A stretch of 64,000 nt of DNA. It comes from Ephydatia muelleri. Taxonomy: Eukaryota > Porifera > Demospongiae > Spongillida > Spongillidae. Location: positions 18,707,370 to 18,771,369 of the forward strand of contig JABACO010000001.1 of NCBI GenBank assembly GCA_013339895.1, read 5' to 3'. The notes below the pieces were generated by a model. That model saw nothing but the letters and a program-made list of their open reading frames with translations, did not search any database and had not been told where the DNA came from. Both the position numbers and the translations under genes were made by a program. This document shows positions 42,910-54,552 of this stretch, piece by piece; the first letter of the stretch is position 1; each line of letters begins with the position of its first letter.

Positions 42910-42996
42910 CTTATACAGTGCTTTGGTCACTTAACACGCTTCTTTTGTTGGAATAGGTATTGCCTCCACCCATTTTCGTATAGAACGTTCCATATA
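42910..42996 (-). CDS. Ginger-like integrase, truncated upstream exon
   Basis: Minus-strand frame IRKWVEAIPIPTKEAC, then an in-frame TAA, then VTKALYK to a GTAATT donor. The region carrying the first catalytic Asp and the zinc finger is missing. The break lies just before the palindromic MITE at 43007. Confidence 0.6.
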
Positions 42997-43006
42997 CATG
43001 TATATG

Positions 43007-43238
43007 AGACAGTTTCCGCGAAAATTGCCCCACGGTTAAAATTGCATCGCGTTTGAATCGCTATAACTTCCCAACGGATAACGCTATCGACTTCCTAGTT
43101 TCAACATGAAATGGTGTAGTATGAAGTGTTTAAATAGGAAGTCGATAGCGTTATCCGTCGGGAAGTTATAGCGATTCAAACGCGATGCATTTTTATAACA
43201 TTTTTAACCGTGGGGCAATTTTCGCGGAAACTGTCCCA
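43007..43238. mobile_element. Palindromic MITE, copy 2
   Basis: Same family as 34354-34605: ends (G)AGACAGTTTCCGCGAAAA and the complement, centre AACGCTATCGACTTCCTA. The two arms differ by small deletions. It lies at the 5' break of the integrase. Confidence 0.85.
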
Positions 43239-43305
43239 TATATATAGTTTACTATCTATGGATGACTGGTTTTTTGTAGATCCCTTACATTCACGGGTTA
43301 GCGTT

Positions 43306-43874
43306 TTACACATATTGCATGCACACCCTAACCTTTGGCTTTTCTAGTGCAATACAACATGCTATAACATACCGTTGGGTGGTCGTGGTACATGTAGTCA
43401 AAGACCCCTGCGATAGATCTGGGTCATTCCAATACAGAATCCTTTCAGATAGCTTAATGGCAGCTGAATATATTGTCCTCCTACTTCTGCCATTAGCTCC
43501 TAAGGTCCTCTTGATATCGAAGCCTTTTAGCAGCACGGTTTTCATCGATTCTATCGCTGTCTTTTTGCAGCCCGGTTCTCCTCGAGGTCTTCCTGTATCG
43601 TTGCCTTTTAGCAGCACGGTTCTCCTCGAGGTTCTCTTGACCTTTTAGCAGATCGCTTAGATTCATTATCTGGGTTGTAACTGTTGCGTACATAACCCTT
43701 CTTTTGGGGATCACCCATGTAGTTGTCACGTACAAAGGCCTTCGTATTTTCGGGATTCGCTTCATACATGTAGCGCACTCGGAATTTAGCCACTGATGAA
43801 TTCTTTATAATCCTGCTAAAAGCAGTATTAAAATCAATACTATCACTGTAGCCAAAACCAATTCCTATATACAA
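43306..43874 (-). pseudogene. Lys/Arg-rich repeat protein fragment (minus strand)
   Basis: Related to the gene at 26306-26936: units such as ANPENTKAFVRDNY, DPQKKGYVRNSYN and LEENRAAKRQRY, with several frame changes. A Thr-rich end (TTTTQR) is followed by the same donor and intron start (GTATGTTATAGCATGCTG) as the plus-strand copy. The conserved intron border supports a real spliced gene family behind both relics. Confidence 0.55.
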
Positions 43875-43890
43875 CTTTCTCTTGTAACTA

Positions 43891-44480
43891 GGGTTTGAAT
43901 CCGTCGGTAAATTAACTATCCGGATACCGAAATCCGATAGATTTTATTCCAGACTCCGGTATCCGGATTATCCGGATTTCATAACATCTCCATCATATGG
44001 GGAAATGGCCCATACATAGGCGGTCATCTTGCTTTTTTTTTCAAATTGAATTTCAAACACGTTTATAATTTACAATAAATCGGACTGATTGTGAATCTGT
44101 GCTTTATAAGATTATACCATTAACCATTCGTAAACTACAATCAAGACAAAAATTTAATTTCTACCGCGCATAATTTATTCATAAACGAAGTAGTCATTAC
44201 GTATTACCTTGCGTCATCTTAGAATAAAGTTACAATTATTAAAGTTACGTCTGGGGTTAACGGTTGTAAACTTTAATAGCTGTGACGTAACAATCAAGAC
44301 AATTTGAATTACAATTATAATTGTACCGATAAGTATTTACACAAATTAACTTATCTGCTGTGCACTGGAGAAGTGGAGCGCATCAATTAGGCACAATGAT
44401 GCATGCAGGGATCGAACTACGTATGCCCTTCATGCTTTCATCTTCTGAGACGCAGGTGTTTTGGTGAGTATACTATGTGA
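43891..44480. mobile_element. Left end of a TA-type element rich in TATCCGGATA
   Basis: Begins TA|GGGTTTGAATCCG, followed by TATCCGGATACC and ATCCGGATTATCCGGATT motifs. A complementary end, CGGATGCAAACCC, closes at 49435 and is flanked by TT. The style resembles the GGGTGTGTAACC family. The pair could be ends of one 5.5-kb element enclosing host exons, or ends of two different copies. Confidence 0.4.
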
Positions 44481-44494
44481 ATTTAGTAGCGTAG

Positions 44495-44512
44495 CCCCCC
44501 CCCCCCCCCCCC
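44495..44512 (+). repeat. Poly-C run
   Basis: About 18 C. Nearby GTAGCGTAGCC resembles the inner part of the hAT-MITE end CAGTGGCGTAGCG. Confidence 0.8.
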
Positions 44513-44783
44513 AAGTGGGCTACAAGTACGTGTCCATAAGGCTGTGTCCAGCGGCGTAGTCAGTTACATCGTATACGTGAATATCACAACAGGAGAAGCA
44601 GGCATGTTGGGTGTGGGTGTGTGCATGTGTGTGTGCATATGTGTGTGTGCGTGTGTGTGTATGTGTGTGTCACTGACTGTATATACATGTATAGATAATC
44701 TATGATACATGTACATGTATGTGTGATGTGATTGTGTGCAATCTCGTTATGTGATGTCATCCACTTCCCCCTCCTTCCCCCAG

Positions 44784-45020
44784 CACCGGATGGATTTGAT
44801 GCTGTGTCGGTGCAGAATGTGGGCTCCACCTACATCATTGTGTCTCGGGACTTGCCAACTCACAGTAATGGCATCCTCATCAACTTCAGTTTGTATTGCA
44901 ATGGTGCTCTGGTGGGTGTCCTGCCCCTTACTGTGATCAGCTACAACACCACCGGCCTCCTCTTCACTTTGTACATGTACATGTATGTCTTCTCTACTAC
45001 CGCAAATAACAGTGTGCATG
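44784..45020 (+). CDS. Fibronectin type III exon (usherin-like)
   Basis: After an acceptor (CTTCCCCCAG) the frame reads PDGFDAVSVQNVGSTYIIVS, then LPTHSNGILINFSLYCNG and VISYNTTGLLFTLY. This matches a fibronectin III fold with the P-x-x-x-N-G-x-I turn typical of usherin-type repeats. These domains are extracellular binding modules. The expected Trp of strand C reads Arg in V-S-R-D-L. A GTACAT donor follows at 45021. The gene's other parts are mostly not recognised. Confidence 0.7.
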
Positions 45021-45064
45021 GTACATGTATATGATCTGTGCTCAGTACGTTATCTGTTGGACAG

Positions 45065-45147
45065 GTCCTCCAGTCACGCCCACAGACACTGCACCCCAGT
45101 TGGAATGTGGTGTTGGGCGTCATCAGTGCTGCAGCCAGCCTGCCCAG
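45065..45147 (+). CDS. Probable next exon of the fibronectin III gene
   Basis: Lies between an acceptor (GTTGGACAG) and a donor (GTACAT). In phase with the previous exon it reads GPPVTPTDTAPQLECGVG. Short, with no further domain motif. Confidence 0.4.
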
Positions 45148-45179
45148 GTACATTGTGTACACTTCAATCACTTAGTTTG

Positions 45180-45510
45180 TGTTCCATCTTTCTTTGCTCT
45201 TATCCCTCTCTCCTCCTTCCTTTCTTTCTCTCCTGTCTCACATACTCCCTCACTTTCTCCTTCCTTTCTTTCTCTCCTGTCTCACCTACTCCTTCACTTC
45301 CTCCCTCCCTTCCTCCTCCCTTCCTCCCCCCTCTCTCCCTCCCCCTCCATCCCTCCCTCACTCCCTCTCTCCTGTCCTCCTGTAGTCATGTACATGTACA
45401 CCAGCAGGGACATCTCTGGCAAAATTACACATACCATTTATCCTCCCTCCCCCCACTTACCTCCCTTCACCTTCACCTCCTCACTTTCCCTTGCTCCTCC
45501 AGTACATTGT
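45180..45510 (+). repeat. CT-rich low-complexity tract in an intron
   Basis: Degenerate repeats of TCCTTTCTTTCTCTCCTGTC and CTCCCTCC. The long Ser/Leu/Pro-rich open frames in all three frames are artefacts. Confidence 0.85.
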
Positions 45511-45527
45511 GATTCCAACCTTCTCAG

Positions 45528-45644
45528 CATGAGGACAGCCCTCCTGGGGGCCCCCCAGATCCTGAGTCGGACACTAATGTCATTGTCATCAGCTTATTTA
45601 TTAATAAGATCATTAACCCTGACAAGTCCTTTGGCTCCTCCTCA
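45528..45644 (+). CDS. Possible exon of the fibronectin III gene
   Basis: 39 codons between an acceptor (CAACCTTCTCAG) and a GTGAGT donor, reading EDSPPGGPPDPESDTNVIVI and SLFINKIINPDKSFG. Exon borders and an open frame support it; the domain is not recognised. A further possible exon (GPMEELTATPAGAGCGLG) begins after TCTTCCCTAG at about 46229. Confidence 0.4.
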
Positions 45645-45659
45645 GTGAGTACTCCACTC

Positions 45660-46015
45660 AATATGCCTAGACCTTATACGGTAGCGCTTTTCCCCAGGAC
45701 CCCATGTGCATCCTTCTCCTACAACTCTCCTCTCTGCTAGTGGAGCATACTGGCCCAAACATTCATGACTCCAAGTCAGTACAGATACAGATGTGTAGTG
45801 TATTAGCGTTGATACCGGTATAGTGTACTGTTGGCCTTCTATCTCCCTAGCTGCCTTGGGGCCTGACTGCTACCACAAAACCCACAAGGGCAGTCCAAAG
45901 TGTACACAACCATTGTCCTGGCTAAAATGAATGCATCTTGTGAGCTGACCTTCACTTGATTGGCAGATAGTGTGGCAGATACATGTACATGAAGATTGGA
46001 CTACTTGTGAGGGAG

Positions 46016-46046
<31 letters not shown>

Positions 46047-47519
46047 GTGTATGTGTAAGTGGTAATGCCTGTGGTTATCTTATCTCACATCCATGGGAGG
46101 AGCTACACCTCTATGTAATGGGCTTTATCTGTGTACATGTACTGTAGGCACAAGCGTTTCCATACACTCTTTGAATTGTTGAAATATGGGTTGATGTCGA
46201 AGTACAATGTAATGTGCTCTTCCCTAGGCCCTATGGAGGAGCTTACAGCCACTCCAGCTGGAGCAGGATGTGGGCTTGGGTAAAATTTTTCCCCCCTTTC
46301 CCACAAACTGGAAATCCTGGATCCATCACTGAAATTGAATGTACTCTCTTGTCAGGATCAGCTGAACAGGATGCCCTTACAATGAAAGAGTCACCCCTCA
46401 AAAACCTGATACTGTTCTTCCTAAAGCCACACCCATCATGGGGGTGGTTGCAAAATGACTAACAGTTTTTGCTGCCTCTGTATCAGTCCCTGCGCTATCA
46501 TCTTTTATTAAAATGCTTGACCCTTGCACCCACAAATAACCCTACACATGCAAATACCATGTGCATGAAGTTGTTCACTTTATGGAGGTATCATACAATA
46601 CATGTATGCATGTTGCATGCATGGGGCAAAGGTCTTGCCACACAACAAAATTCATGACATTGTGCCTTTGTTCCTTGTATAAACATCCAAATTACGATGG
46701 GATCAGTGGAGGGCTCTGTGCACACACACACACACAGCATGTCTCAGCTTATGAAGTGGGAAGCTGAAATCCCATTGCAAGCATTGTTTTTTTCAGATTA
46801 CACAGTGACTGACAAAAACAAAGAAAAATGAGTTCAATGACACCAAATCCTATGAGCTTGAAGGTGATGGAAGCAATGGCTGCATTCTACCAACTGGCAT
46901 CATGATTTGCTGCTTCTTCATCCTGTCCAGTTCTCGCCATCCTTTATATGTGTAGCCTGTATGTTTTAAAATTACAAATGACATAATGTAATCAGTAGAA
47001 GCCTGGGGGGGGGGGGGGGGAGGTGAGAGAGAGAGAGAGACAGGAAGGATTGAGTAGGCAACACGCAACATCTATCAGTAACACTCATAGTTTCAAGACA
47101 TTCAGTTGCTACAGATGTTACATTTACAAGATGTACATCATTACAAAGGATTTACTAACCCCCTGATTTACACATGCCATGTAACTTGCCATTCAGCCAA
47201 TTAATCGGGCTGGTCTGCACCATTTACTATAACTGCATGGCATGCCATGTAATGGTACAAAGGGAAAACTTATTTTTGCCCATCACCAATATTTTATATG
47301 ATGCATATTCCGAAACACCACCCCCTGTTGCTTTCAACACAGATCCTCGTAACTAAGTATCCATTCCTGGACCAATGGGACTGAATATATACATGTATGA
47401 TCAGTCACATTGGTCCTTCTTCCTATGCGGGTAAAATGCAACCAAAGGTAGGTTCAAAAGTAGTTCTGGAAGAGTTCAAACTCTGCACATACATGAATGT
47501 GATTGCCCGCAGAAACATA

Positions 47520-47584
<65 letters not shown>

Positions 47585-49435
47585 TTGTAGCTTTTTCCTC
47601 CTTACTTACACACCTAGATCAGTTATAAGGGCATAGATTCATACACTTACACTGTTACATGCATTACGTCACAAGCACCATACGTATACATGCACCATAT
47701 ATACTTGCACCATACAGTAAAAGCATATACATGTGTTGGAGGCAAAATATACAATTTATTCGCAATACATAATCGATATGTACAACAGCGTAATACATTA
47801 TTTCTAATAAATGCTCCCTTTGTGAAGGGCACTATTATTACACCCGAATCGTGACCCGATTCGAACCTAACTAATCACAAAATCACACTGTCAGCACATC
47901 GATATCGAGTACGTGGATGGAACCACACAACTACGCTTAAAGTTTCTCACCTCGGATCTGCAAAATATTAGCGTTGCTGTTGTGTTAACTGGAGGTGTCG
48001 CATGTACATGTACATGTGATCACGTTTGGCTGCTGGTTTGTTTCTCAGACACTCGATTCAGCTACGTGTAGGCCTATAGGATCCGCTAACATAAAAATTT
48101 GATACACGAAGTGTTGCCAGCGTACGTAGATATCTGAGCAGCCAGTCGAGGTATATGCAGCCTACACTATCATTCTAATTTCAAGACAACGATCAGTCTA
48201 CTCGGTGTAGAAAAAACAGACCCGAAGCTTTTAGTATTCCAAGTAGTTGTGTTTATACGCTCATTTCCCCCTGTCTACCCCGCCCCCTGGCCCACCTCGC
48301 CCTCTGCCTCGACTTCACCCTCGCAGAATTGCCCTAGATGGGCGTGTCCAAGTTAGAGGTCTCACGTTAGCTAAATATCTATGGCAACCCATTGAAACGC
48401 CATTTTAAAATGGCGCCTTATTGCACCAAAACAGTTTTACTATTTTTAAAAATGGTCCCCAAATTCTTCACGACAACATTCTCTTTTTTTCATATATTAT
48501 ATTATTTGGATAGTTGTAGAATAGTTTTAGAGGGTGGCAAAAGTTCTAACCCCCTCTGTTCATTTGTTATAACTAATGGAATATCTTAATTAACATGATT
48601 TTTTTCCATTTTGTGTACAAGTCTATGGAGTATCATATTTTCAGAAATGGTCCCAGAATTTTGGACGGTATGAGATACAAAATTTGAAATAGCCTACATT
48701 TGAACATCATTTAGAGTAGTATTAGTGGGTAGCAAAAGTTGCAGGTTCGTTATGTAATTAAATAATAATCAAGTTTGTAAAAACGCCATACATTCTCTAT
48801 GGAACGTACCGCGGAATGAAATCCAAAAATTTACAAACCGCAACTTTCGTGACCGTTCATTTCTCCATATGTTGCACACCATGTTTTTAGAAGTTGCTCT
48901 GAAATTCTTAATGCATGGCATATAAATCAATATAACCATTTTCCTGATTAACCAAAACACCTCCCATGAACCATTTTCTTCGTTATGGTTACCCAAGCGC
49001 ACTGGCAACCACTGTGTTTCAGTTCCTTTTCTTCCTCCCATTTCGACTGCATAAAACTGATCACCTGTTTTAAAGCTCTTCGCTTCTGTCGCAATAGACG
49101 CCAGTCAGCAACCACGTGACAAAACTGAATTAATGGTCCAGTCCCGTGACTCCGTCACGCCCAATTCTTGATTATAGTGTACCAATAGATTTGAATTCAT
49201 GTAATCTGCGTCTGACCAGAGAGACTGCAGTGCAAACACTACATACAACCCTATAAGGATTAAACAATATAAAGCAAAACTTCAGCCGATTTGAGCCGAA
49301 CCAATCGGATTCCATGACGCTAAATATCCGTGTCAATCCGGATTTGGACCAGGTCGGATAACGGATAACGGATTGATGAATAACAAGGCGGAATCCGTAA
49401 TATCCGTCATTTAATCACTATCCGGATGCAAACCC
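45660..49435. other. Mostly no gene; microsatellites
   Basis: GT at 46018-46047, a G run at 47007-47019, CA at 47521-47580. A weak exon candidate lies at 46229. From 48300 to 49260 the DNA is A/T-rich with no supported coding. The right end CGGATGCAAACCC at 49423-49435 matches the element end at 43891. Confidence 0.45.
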
Positions 49436-49609
49436 TTCTCTATCTTGACGAGGCGTATCCATCCATCATTGTGTGTGCGAGTGATAGGAACGTGGGAACC
49501 TAACACCTATGTCACTTTCCTAAATTCCTCATGCGCAAAAAGAGCGCAGTAATGTTTGCACAGTTCTTACGTGGGCGTGGCTCAGCATACATGTATGTGC
49601 ATCAATGCA

Positions 49610-49722
49610 ACTCCTACTCCTGCTCTTACTTTTAGACATCAACTCCTAATCCCATACTCCTACTCCTACTCCTACAACTACTCCTACTCTACTCCTACTC
49701 CTACTCTAACCTAAATTACATG
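49610..49722 (+). repeat. (CTCCTA)n microsatellite
   Basis: Imperfect repeats of ACTCCT/CTACTCCTA over about 110 bp. Confidence 0.8.
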
Positions 49723-50072
49723 TACGAAATGTCACGACCCAAATAGGGTAATTAGGTAGTGATCGGCATGCGCGATAGCGTAGGTAGTGTTCGGCATCCA
49801 TGCATGTGTTATTATTTACAGGGAACGTATTAACTATACTTACTTAGTCCTAAGACAACCCAGAAGGATGGTTTTTAACCTATTTTGAAATTTTGAAATG
49901 TCTACTTTGAGGCTCTGTACTGTGTTGAAAGTGCGGTTGCCGAACACTCCCTACTGCCGACCATACCTCACATTACCCTACGAGACGGCACGACCCAAAT
50001 ACCAGATGGCAAGACCCTAAAACGACTCAAATTTAAACGCATATCAAATTATGGCAGTCATACTGCTGAATC

Positions 50073-50080
50073 TGACGTCA
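50073..50080. promoter_or_regulatory. TGACGTCA (CRE/ATF-type) palindrome, copy 2
   Basis: Lies 40 bp upstream of the ATG of the second p190-like gene, in the block conserved with 10277-10284. Confidence 0.5.
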
Positions 50081-50120
50081 TAGGGGATACTCCTGCGTGA
50101 TTTGACCTCATTGAGCTAAC

Positions 50121-51238
50121 ATGGCCTCTTCGAATCACACAGTGGTTGTGAGCGTACTTGGTCTTTCGAGATTAGATGGGGAGAACTTCAGCAGCCACCA
50201 AGGCATCGGCAAGTCGTGTCTCTGCTATCGGTTTATGTATCCTGGTTACGACGACTACCAGCAGGACCATCGCTCTCACAGCTCTTTGCTAGCCTTGCAC
50301 GAGTTTGAGAGCGACGTGATTCACAAAGACCACTTTCTGTACTGGGGTTCTACGACCAGGACGTATGATGCAAAAGGTTCGTCGGAGAAGGTGCAGTTTG
50401 AAGTCCTTGAGTACCCTGTGTTCTACGAAGACATAACGGACCAGCCGTTCCACAGTAAGAAGTCCATTGGAAGCTTGGATGGTTACATGAGGATGGTCCT
50501 GGCTAGGACTCTCGACTCGCCCGGTAAGATGTCGTATAAGAACAGGGACCTCATATGCTCCCCTCAAGATTACGAGTCTGTGGCATTCCCTCCCGAGATA
50601 GGCAAGCACCGACGAGGGTACGTGGTGGTGATCGACGTGTCCGATAACGGGCCCACTTTCGAGAGCAGGTTGCGTCTAACAGAGAAGATGGTTGCGCATT
50701 TGGCGAGCAGGAAGCAGAAATTTATTTGCGCAGCAACCAAGACAGATGAATCGCTCGCGACTTCGCTCGAGAAGCTCAGTGAGCTGGCTCGGAGGAACAA
50801 GTTCACACTGATCGAGGTGTCGGCCAAGACGAACGTGAACGTGACCGAGATGTTCGAGATAGTGGCGGCCAAGGTGCTGGGTAAGACGGTGCAGGGACTC
50901 CAAACACACGTGCCGCCTTATTCTGATGCTGCCCAAAAGACGCTTTCGATACGGAACAGCGCTCGGCAGGCGTTCCGCACTTACCTGCAGAAGCGGGTGA
51001 CCGTGGCCAGCGAGCTCTTGACGGCAATCAAGCGCACGGAAGAGTACAAGGCTTGCGCGCACCTGCACGGCAAGTTCGAGACTGACAAGATGTTCGCGCA
51101 GCACGTTTTGACGTTACGCAACGACGAGGTGAGTACGTCCGCCAATGTGATGGACAAAGTGAACATACGACAACAGTTCCTTGAAGCCTACGTTGCTGAG
51201 AGAACGGATCTATCACCTTACACTAAATACCTCAAAGA
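50121..51238 (+). CDS. p190RhoGAP-like protein copy 2, exon 1 (GTPase and FF region)
   Basis: 372 codons plus two bases, closely matching the first copy along its whole length. The P-loop HQGIGKSCLCYRF and HKDHFLYWG are kept. The base-recognition motif reads T-K-T-D (T-K-R-D in copy 1), and the last motif is SAKTNVNV, which is closer to the canonical Ras-type S-A-K than the S-G-K of copy 1. A three-codon deletion replaces GINSS with HS after DQPF. The donor is again GTAAGT (51239), same phase. No lesion is present in this exon. It should fold and may bind nucleotide. Confidence 0.9.
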
Positions 51239-52094
51239 GTAAGTGTAGCATGATAAATCTGTGCTATCACAGCAACACAGGAAATAATTGTAAAGGATGT
51301 GTAAATTGGTTGTTTCGTTTGCACCCAAACCATGTTCATCATATGAAGAGGAAGCATCTTCTTAAATGTATGTATATTTGCTGGGAATTGGGTAGATTTT
51401 GATGATAAAGATCAGACCTTTAGAGAAAAACTTAGGCCTAATTAAGGCTAAGCCCATAATTTGTATGTGACCAGTACAAATTCACCCACTAGTGTATTCC
51501 AACACTAGGTGGAATTACATATGCATAAGTATGAATGTGATTGAGATGTACATGATGGATCTAACTCATGCTCGTGACTCGTAATAGGCAGATACAGAGA
51601 TGAATTATCATTGATGGCAACGAAACATGGCCTTGGTAATTGCATATCAATTAACCTCTTTAGAAATAAATATTCAGTAACTGTACAGTATCCTCACAAG
51701 TAGGGGAGGTAGATTATGATGCACGGTACGAGGGTTTGGGACAGGGGATGTGATAAACTGTACTTTCTTAGCAACTGCTCACAATACATAAGTTTGGTGG
51801 TAACTTGAACTATCCTTTAAGCAAAGAAAATGGAGTAATCAGTGCAGGTGTGGATACAATGAGTGTCTCTAAATACTATTTGCTAACCTTCCCCTCCCTC
51901 CCCTACTAAATGTTTATGTTTTGAGACATTGTATTAGTAAATATTATGTTCCTGGATGGTCTATTATTTGTCAAACAACCAATTTTTGGTTAGCTGGCAT
52001 GGCTGGAGGCCAGCCAAAACACAACTATTTGGGTTTCTTTTTTATTTAATTATATAATTGTACACACAGATATGAATACCAATAGTTTGGCCCA

Positions 52095-53193
52095 TCTTGC
52101 TTGAGCTACCCCACCCTCTCTATCCATCAAGGCTTTGGAGCTTTTTGACATTGATGTCCGCCATTGTTTTTCTCAGTGCACCGCAGTAGACACCTCTGAT
52201 GAGGCTTGGTTGCAGGCTCAACTCAGTCTTAGTCGTGGGGGTATCATCTCATGCTGCTGCAGCTTACATTGCTTCCCTTTGTTCTTCGGACTTTGGTTCC
52301 CTCTCTAGTTTGCATCTCACCTCAGCAATTGGGAAGTTTAACTCCTCTGTTTCACCATCTGATGTGGTTTTGGTAGAGGCCTTGCACAGCGGCCTCCAAT
52401 ACAGAAAGCCTTTTCTGCCAAGATGGATGACTTCCAGTTTAACCAGCTCTTCAACTCATCTTCCTTGGCAGACAGGGCCCGCCTTTTGTCCATTTCATCT
52501 CCCCATGCTTTGTCGTGGTTGTCAGTTGTCCCTTCCAAAGGTCTGGGCCTTCATTTAAATCCTGACCAGTTCCAAGTGGCCATCAAGTGGTGGCTTGGTC
52601 TTAACGCATCAGGGGGATCACTTTGCTCCTTATGTCCAGACACTGTGCTCGATCCATTAGGCCATCATGCCTCCACTTGTAAGCGTGGGGGTGATGCTGT
52701 GTTTCGCCACAATAGACTTCGCGATGTTGTAGCTGAGTCGTGTAGGTTGGCCCACCTGAGTGTTAAAGTTGAGGCCAGAAATAACCTAACACCAGACCAC
52801 AGTCATACGAGACCAGCTGATGTCCTTGTCCAGAACTGGTCCAGAGGCAGGCCAGCAGCCTTCGACATGTGTGACCTCAAAGCTTAATACACTTACTTTG
52901 TCAGAAGCGGGGGTTTGTGCAGGTGCCGCAGCCCAGGCTGAAGAGGTCAGGAAGCACTCAGCTAATGATGACAAATGTAGAGATCTGGGTTGGAGTTGTG
53001 TCCCCCTGGTGACTGAAACATATGGAGCATGGGGACCTGAGGCCAAGGCCTGTTTCTCCCAGCTGGCTTCGAGGCTTTCCATCAGGCTTCAAAAGCCAAA
53101 ATCAGTCATTCTACATGAACTATATGGTCGCTTAAACACATGTTTTGTTCGTTGTGTTGCTACGGCCATATTAAGTAGGATCCAGTCATCGTA
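52095..53193 (+). mobile_element. 5'-truncated reverse-transcriptase element, copy B
   Basis: Frames in series read KALELFDIDVRHCFSQCTAV, WLQAQLSLSRGG, then DRARLLSISSPHALSWLSVV. The Cys/His block LCPDTVLDPLGHHASTC and GGDAVFRHNRLRD follows, then TRPADVLVQNWSRGRPAAFD and DLGWSCVPLVTETYGAWGPE, ending YGRLNTCFVRC. This is the same C-terminal region as copy A, less 5' sequence. Frame changes lie near 52230, 52400 and 52880. Confidence 0.7.
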
Positions 53194-53316
53194 ACTTTTT
53201 CCTGTGTTTATTCTTGGTGTAATTTTGTATAAATGTGTAATATTGTGTTGTATATGTATTTATTTTTACAATATTACAATTATAATAAGATAAATGAATG
53301 CACCCTACTATTCAGG

Positions 53317-53545
53317 GACAAAACATCTGGAGAGGATGGCTGTGGCGTTGGCTCTAACTAAGTTGAGGTTCAGCCTGCCATATAAGGCAGCTAGGACCTC
53401 AGCCTTAGCCCTGTTGGAGCTAGTTGCAAGGCGAGAGGCCAGAAGTGAAAATGACTCCATTGCTTCTGTCCCCCAAGCACTATATGCCTCAACCACCATG
53501 GGGAAGCAAATCCACCCTAGCTCCTTGCATTTGTTATTATTATTA
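53317..53545 (-). mobile_element. Reverse-transcriptase element copy C, 3' part (minus)
   Basis: The minus strand reads KCKELGWICFPMVVEAYSAW, then LLASRLATSSNRAKAEVL and ALYGRLNLNLVRANATAIL, the C-terminus of the same family. It starts next to an (AAT)n run at 53534-53550. It is adjacent and opposite in orientation to 53546-54260. In the sense of the minus strand the upstream part of the element is inverted, as in twin priming. Confidence 0.65.
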
Positions 53546-54260
53546 TTATCCCAAGTTGCTCTGTTGTTGCTACGCCAATGCGGTGGTTTCTGTCGGATGG
53601 TCCATACTGCCAGATGCACCCCTCCTTCTGTAGCACTGGAAGGATTGCACTTATTTGATGAGGAGGTCCGCCTGACTTTTTCAGATAGCATGTGCATTGA
53701 CCCATCTGATTCAGTTTGGCAACAGGCCCAGCTGAGTCTGAGCAGGGGTGGCGCTTCGCAGTGCATCATTACACTCATCAGCAGCATTCATGTCTTCTTT
53801 TTTGATGTCAGGCTTTGCTACCAATACTAGTCACCATATTCTCCAATCTTTGGACCACTTCAATGCATGTGTTTCCCCGGCAGAGGCTATTTCTATTGAT
53901 GAATTGCTTATTTCTCCAACAACCCAAAAGATGCTGTCCACTAAAATAGAGAACAAGCAGTTTCAGTTGCTTTTTGATGCCTCCTCTATTCCAAACAGGG
54001 CTCGTTTAATGTCTGCTTCATCAAACCTTGGCTTTTATTTATACCCACCCCAGGTCTTAACCTCAACCTTGACACAGCTGAATTCCAAACAGCCTTAAAA
54101 TGGTGGCTAGGTATTGACATGTTTGGTGGTAGTAGGTGCCCATCTTGTTCAACCCAGTCTTTAGATCCCTTAGGTCACCATGCCCTAACATGTAGATATA
54201 ATGGGAATGTAGTGTCACGCCACAACCAACATGCAAAGTGTCCTAAAATAAATTGTCATG
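53546..54260 (+). mobile_element. Reverse-transcriptase element copy C, inverted 5' part
   Basis: The plus strand reads VALLLLRQCGGFCRMVHTAR, then WQQAQLSLSRGG and RSASLHSSAAFMSSFLMSGF. KMLSTKIENKQFQLLFDASS and the Cys/His block CPSCSTQSLDPLGHHALTC with NVVSRHNQ follow. These are middle parts of the polyprotein that precede the segment at 53317-53545. Two frame changes occur. Confidence 0.65.
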
Positions 54261-54502
54261 ACAACAGTCTTGGAACACCCTTCCAGGTCACACAGGCAGA
54301 GTTTTAATGTAGTACTGTTTTATCTGCCCTAACCAACAGCTGTCATTTCTCCCTATGATTGGAAATGGATAGCTTTGATTTAGGGGGCAACAATTCTGAC
54401 CCATGGGAGGACTGCTAAATTATATATGTGTGAATAGCTGTGTTATGTATTGACATGTGTGTATGTCTGTGTTTGTACATGTACTGCTAATATGTGTGTA
54501 GG

Positions 54503-54543
<41 letters not shown>

Positions 54544-54552
54544 TGTGTGTGT
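54503..54552 (+). repeat. (GT)n microsatellite
   Basis: About 50 bp, in intron 1 of the second p190-like gene, 310 bp before exon 2. Confidence 0.9.

Larger units (their letters stand above)
40123..42996 (-). mobile_element. Second Ginger-like element, right end missing
   Basis: The presumed left end TGTCATGCGTAATTTGGTCC resembles the TGTCACGC start of the 22884 element. It is followed by a cluster of GGTCCG/CGGACC inversions to about 40350. Then come, on the minus strand, a Ulp1-type protease, an Ser/Gln-rich linker, a GPY/F module and an integrase. The integrase loses its 5' part at about 42977-42996, beside a MITE at 43007. No matching right terminal repeat was found in the window. Confidence 0.6.

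Noticed and set aside
45025-45648. 207-codon Ser/Leu/Pro-rich open frame
   Set aside because: Driven by the CT-rich low-complexity tract; only short ends overlap plausible exons.
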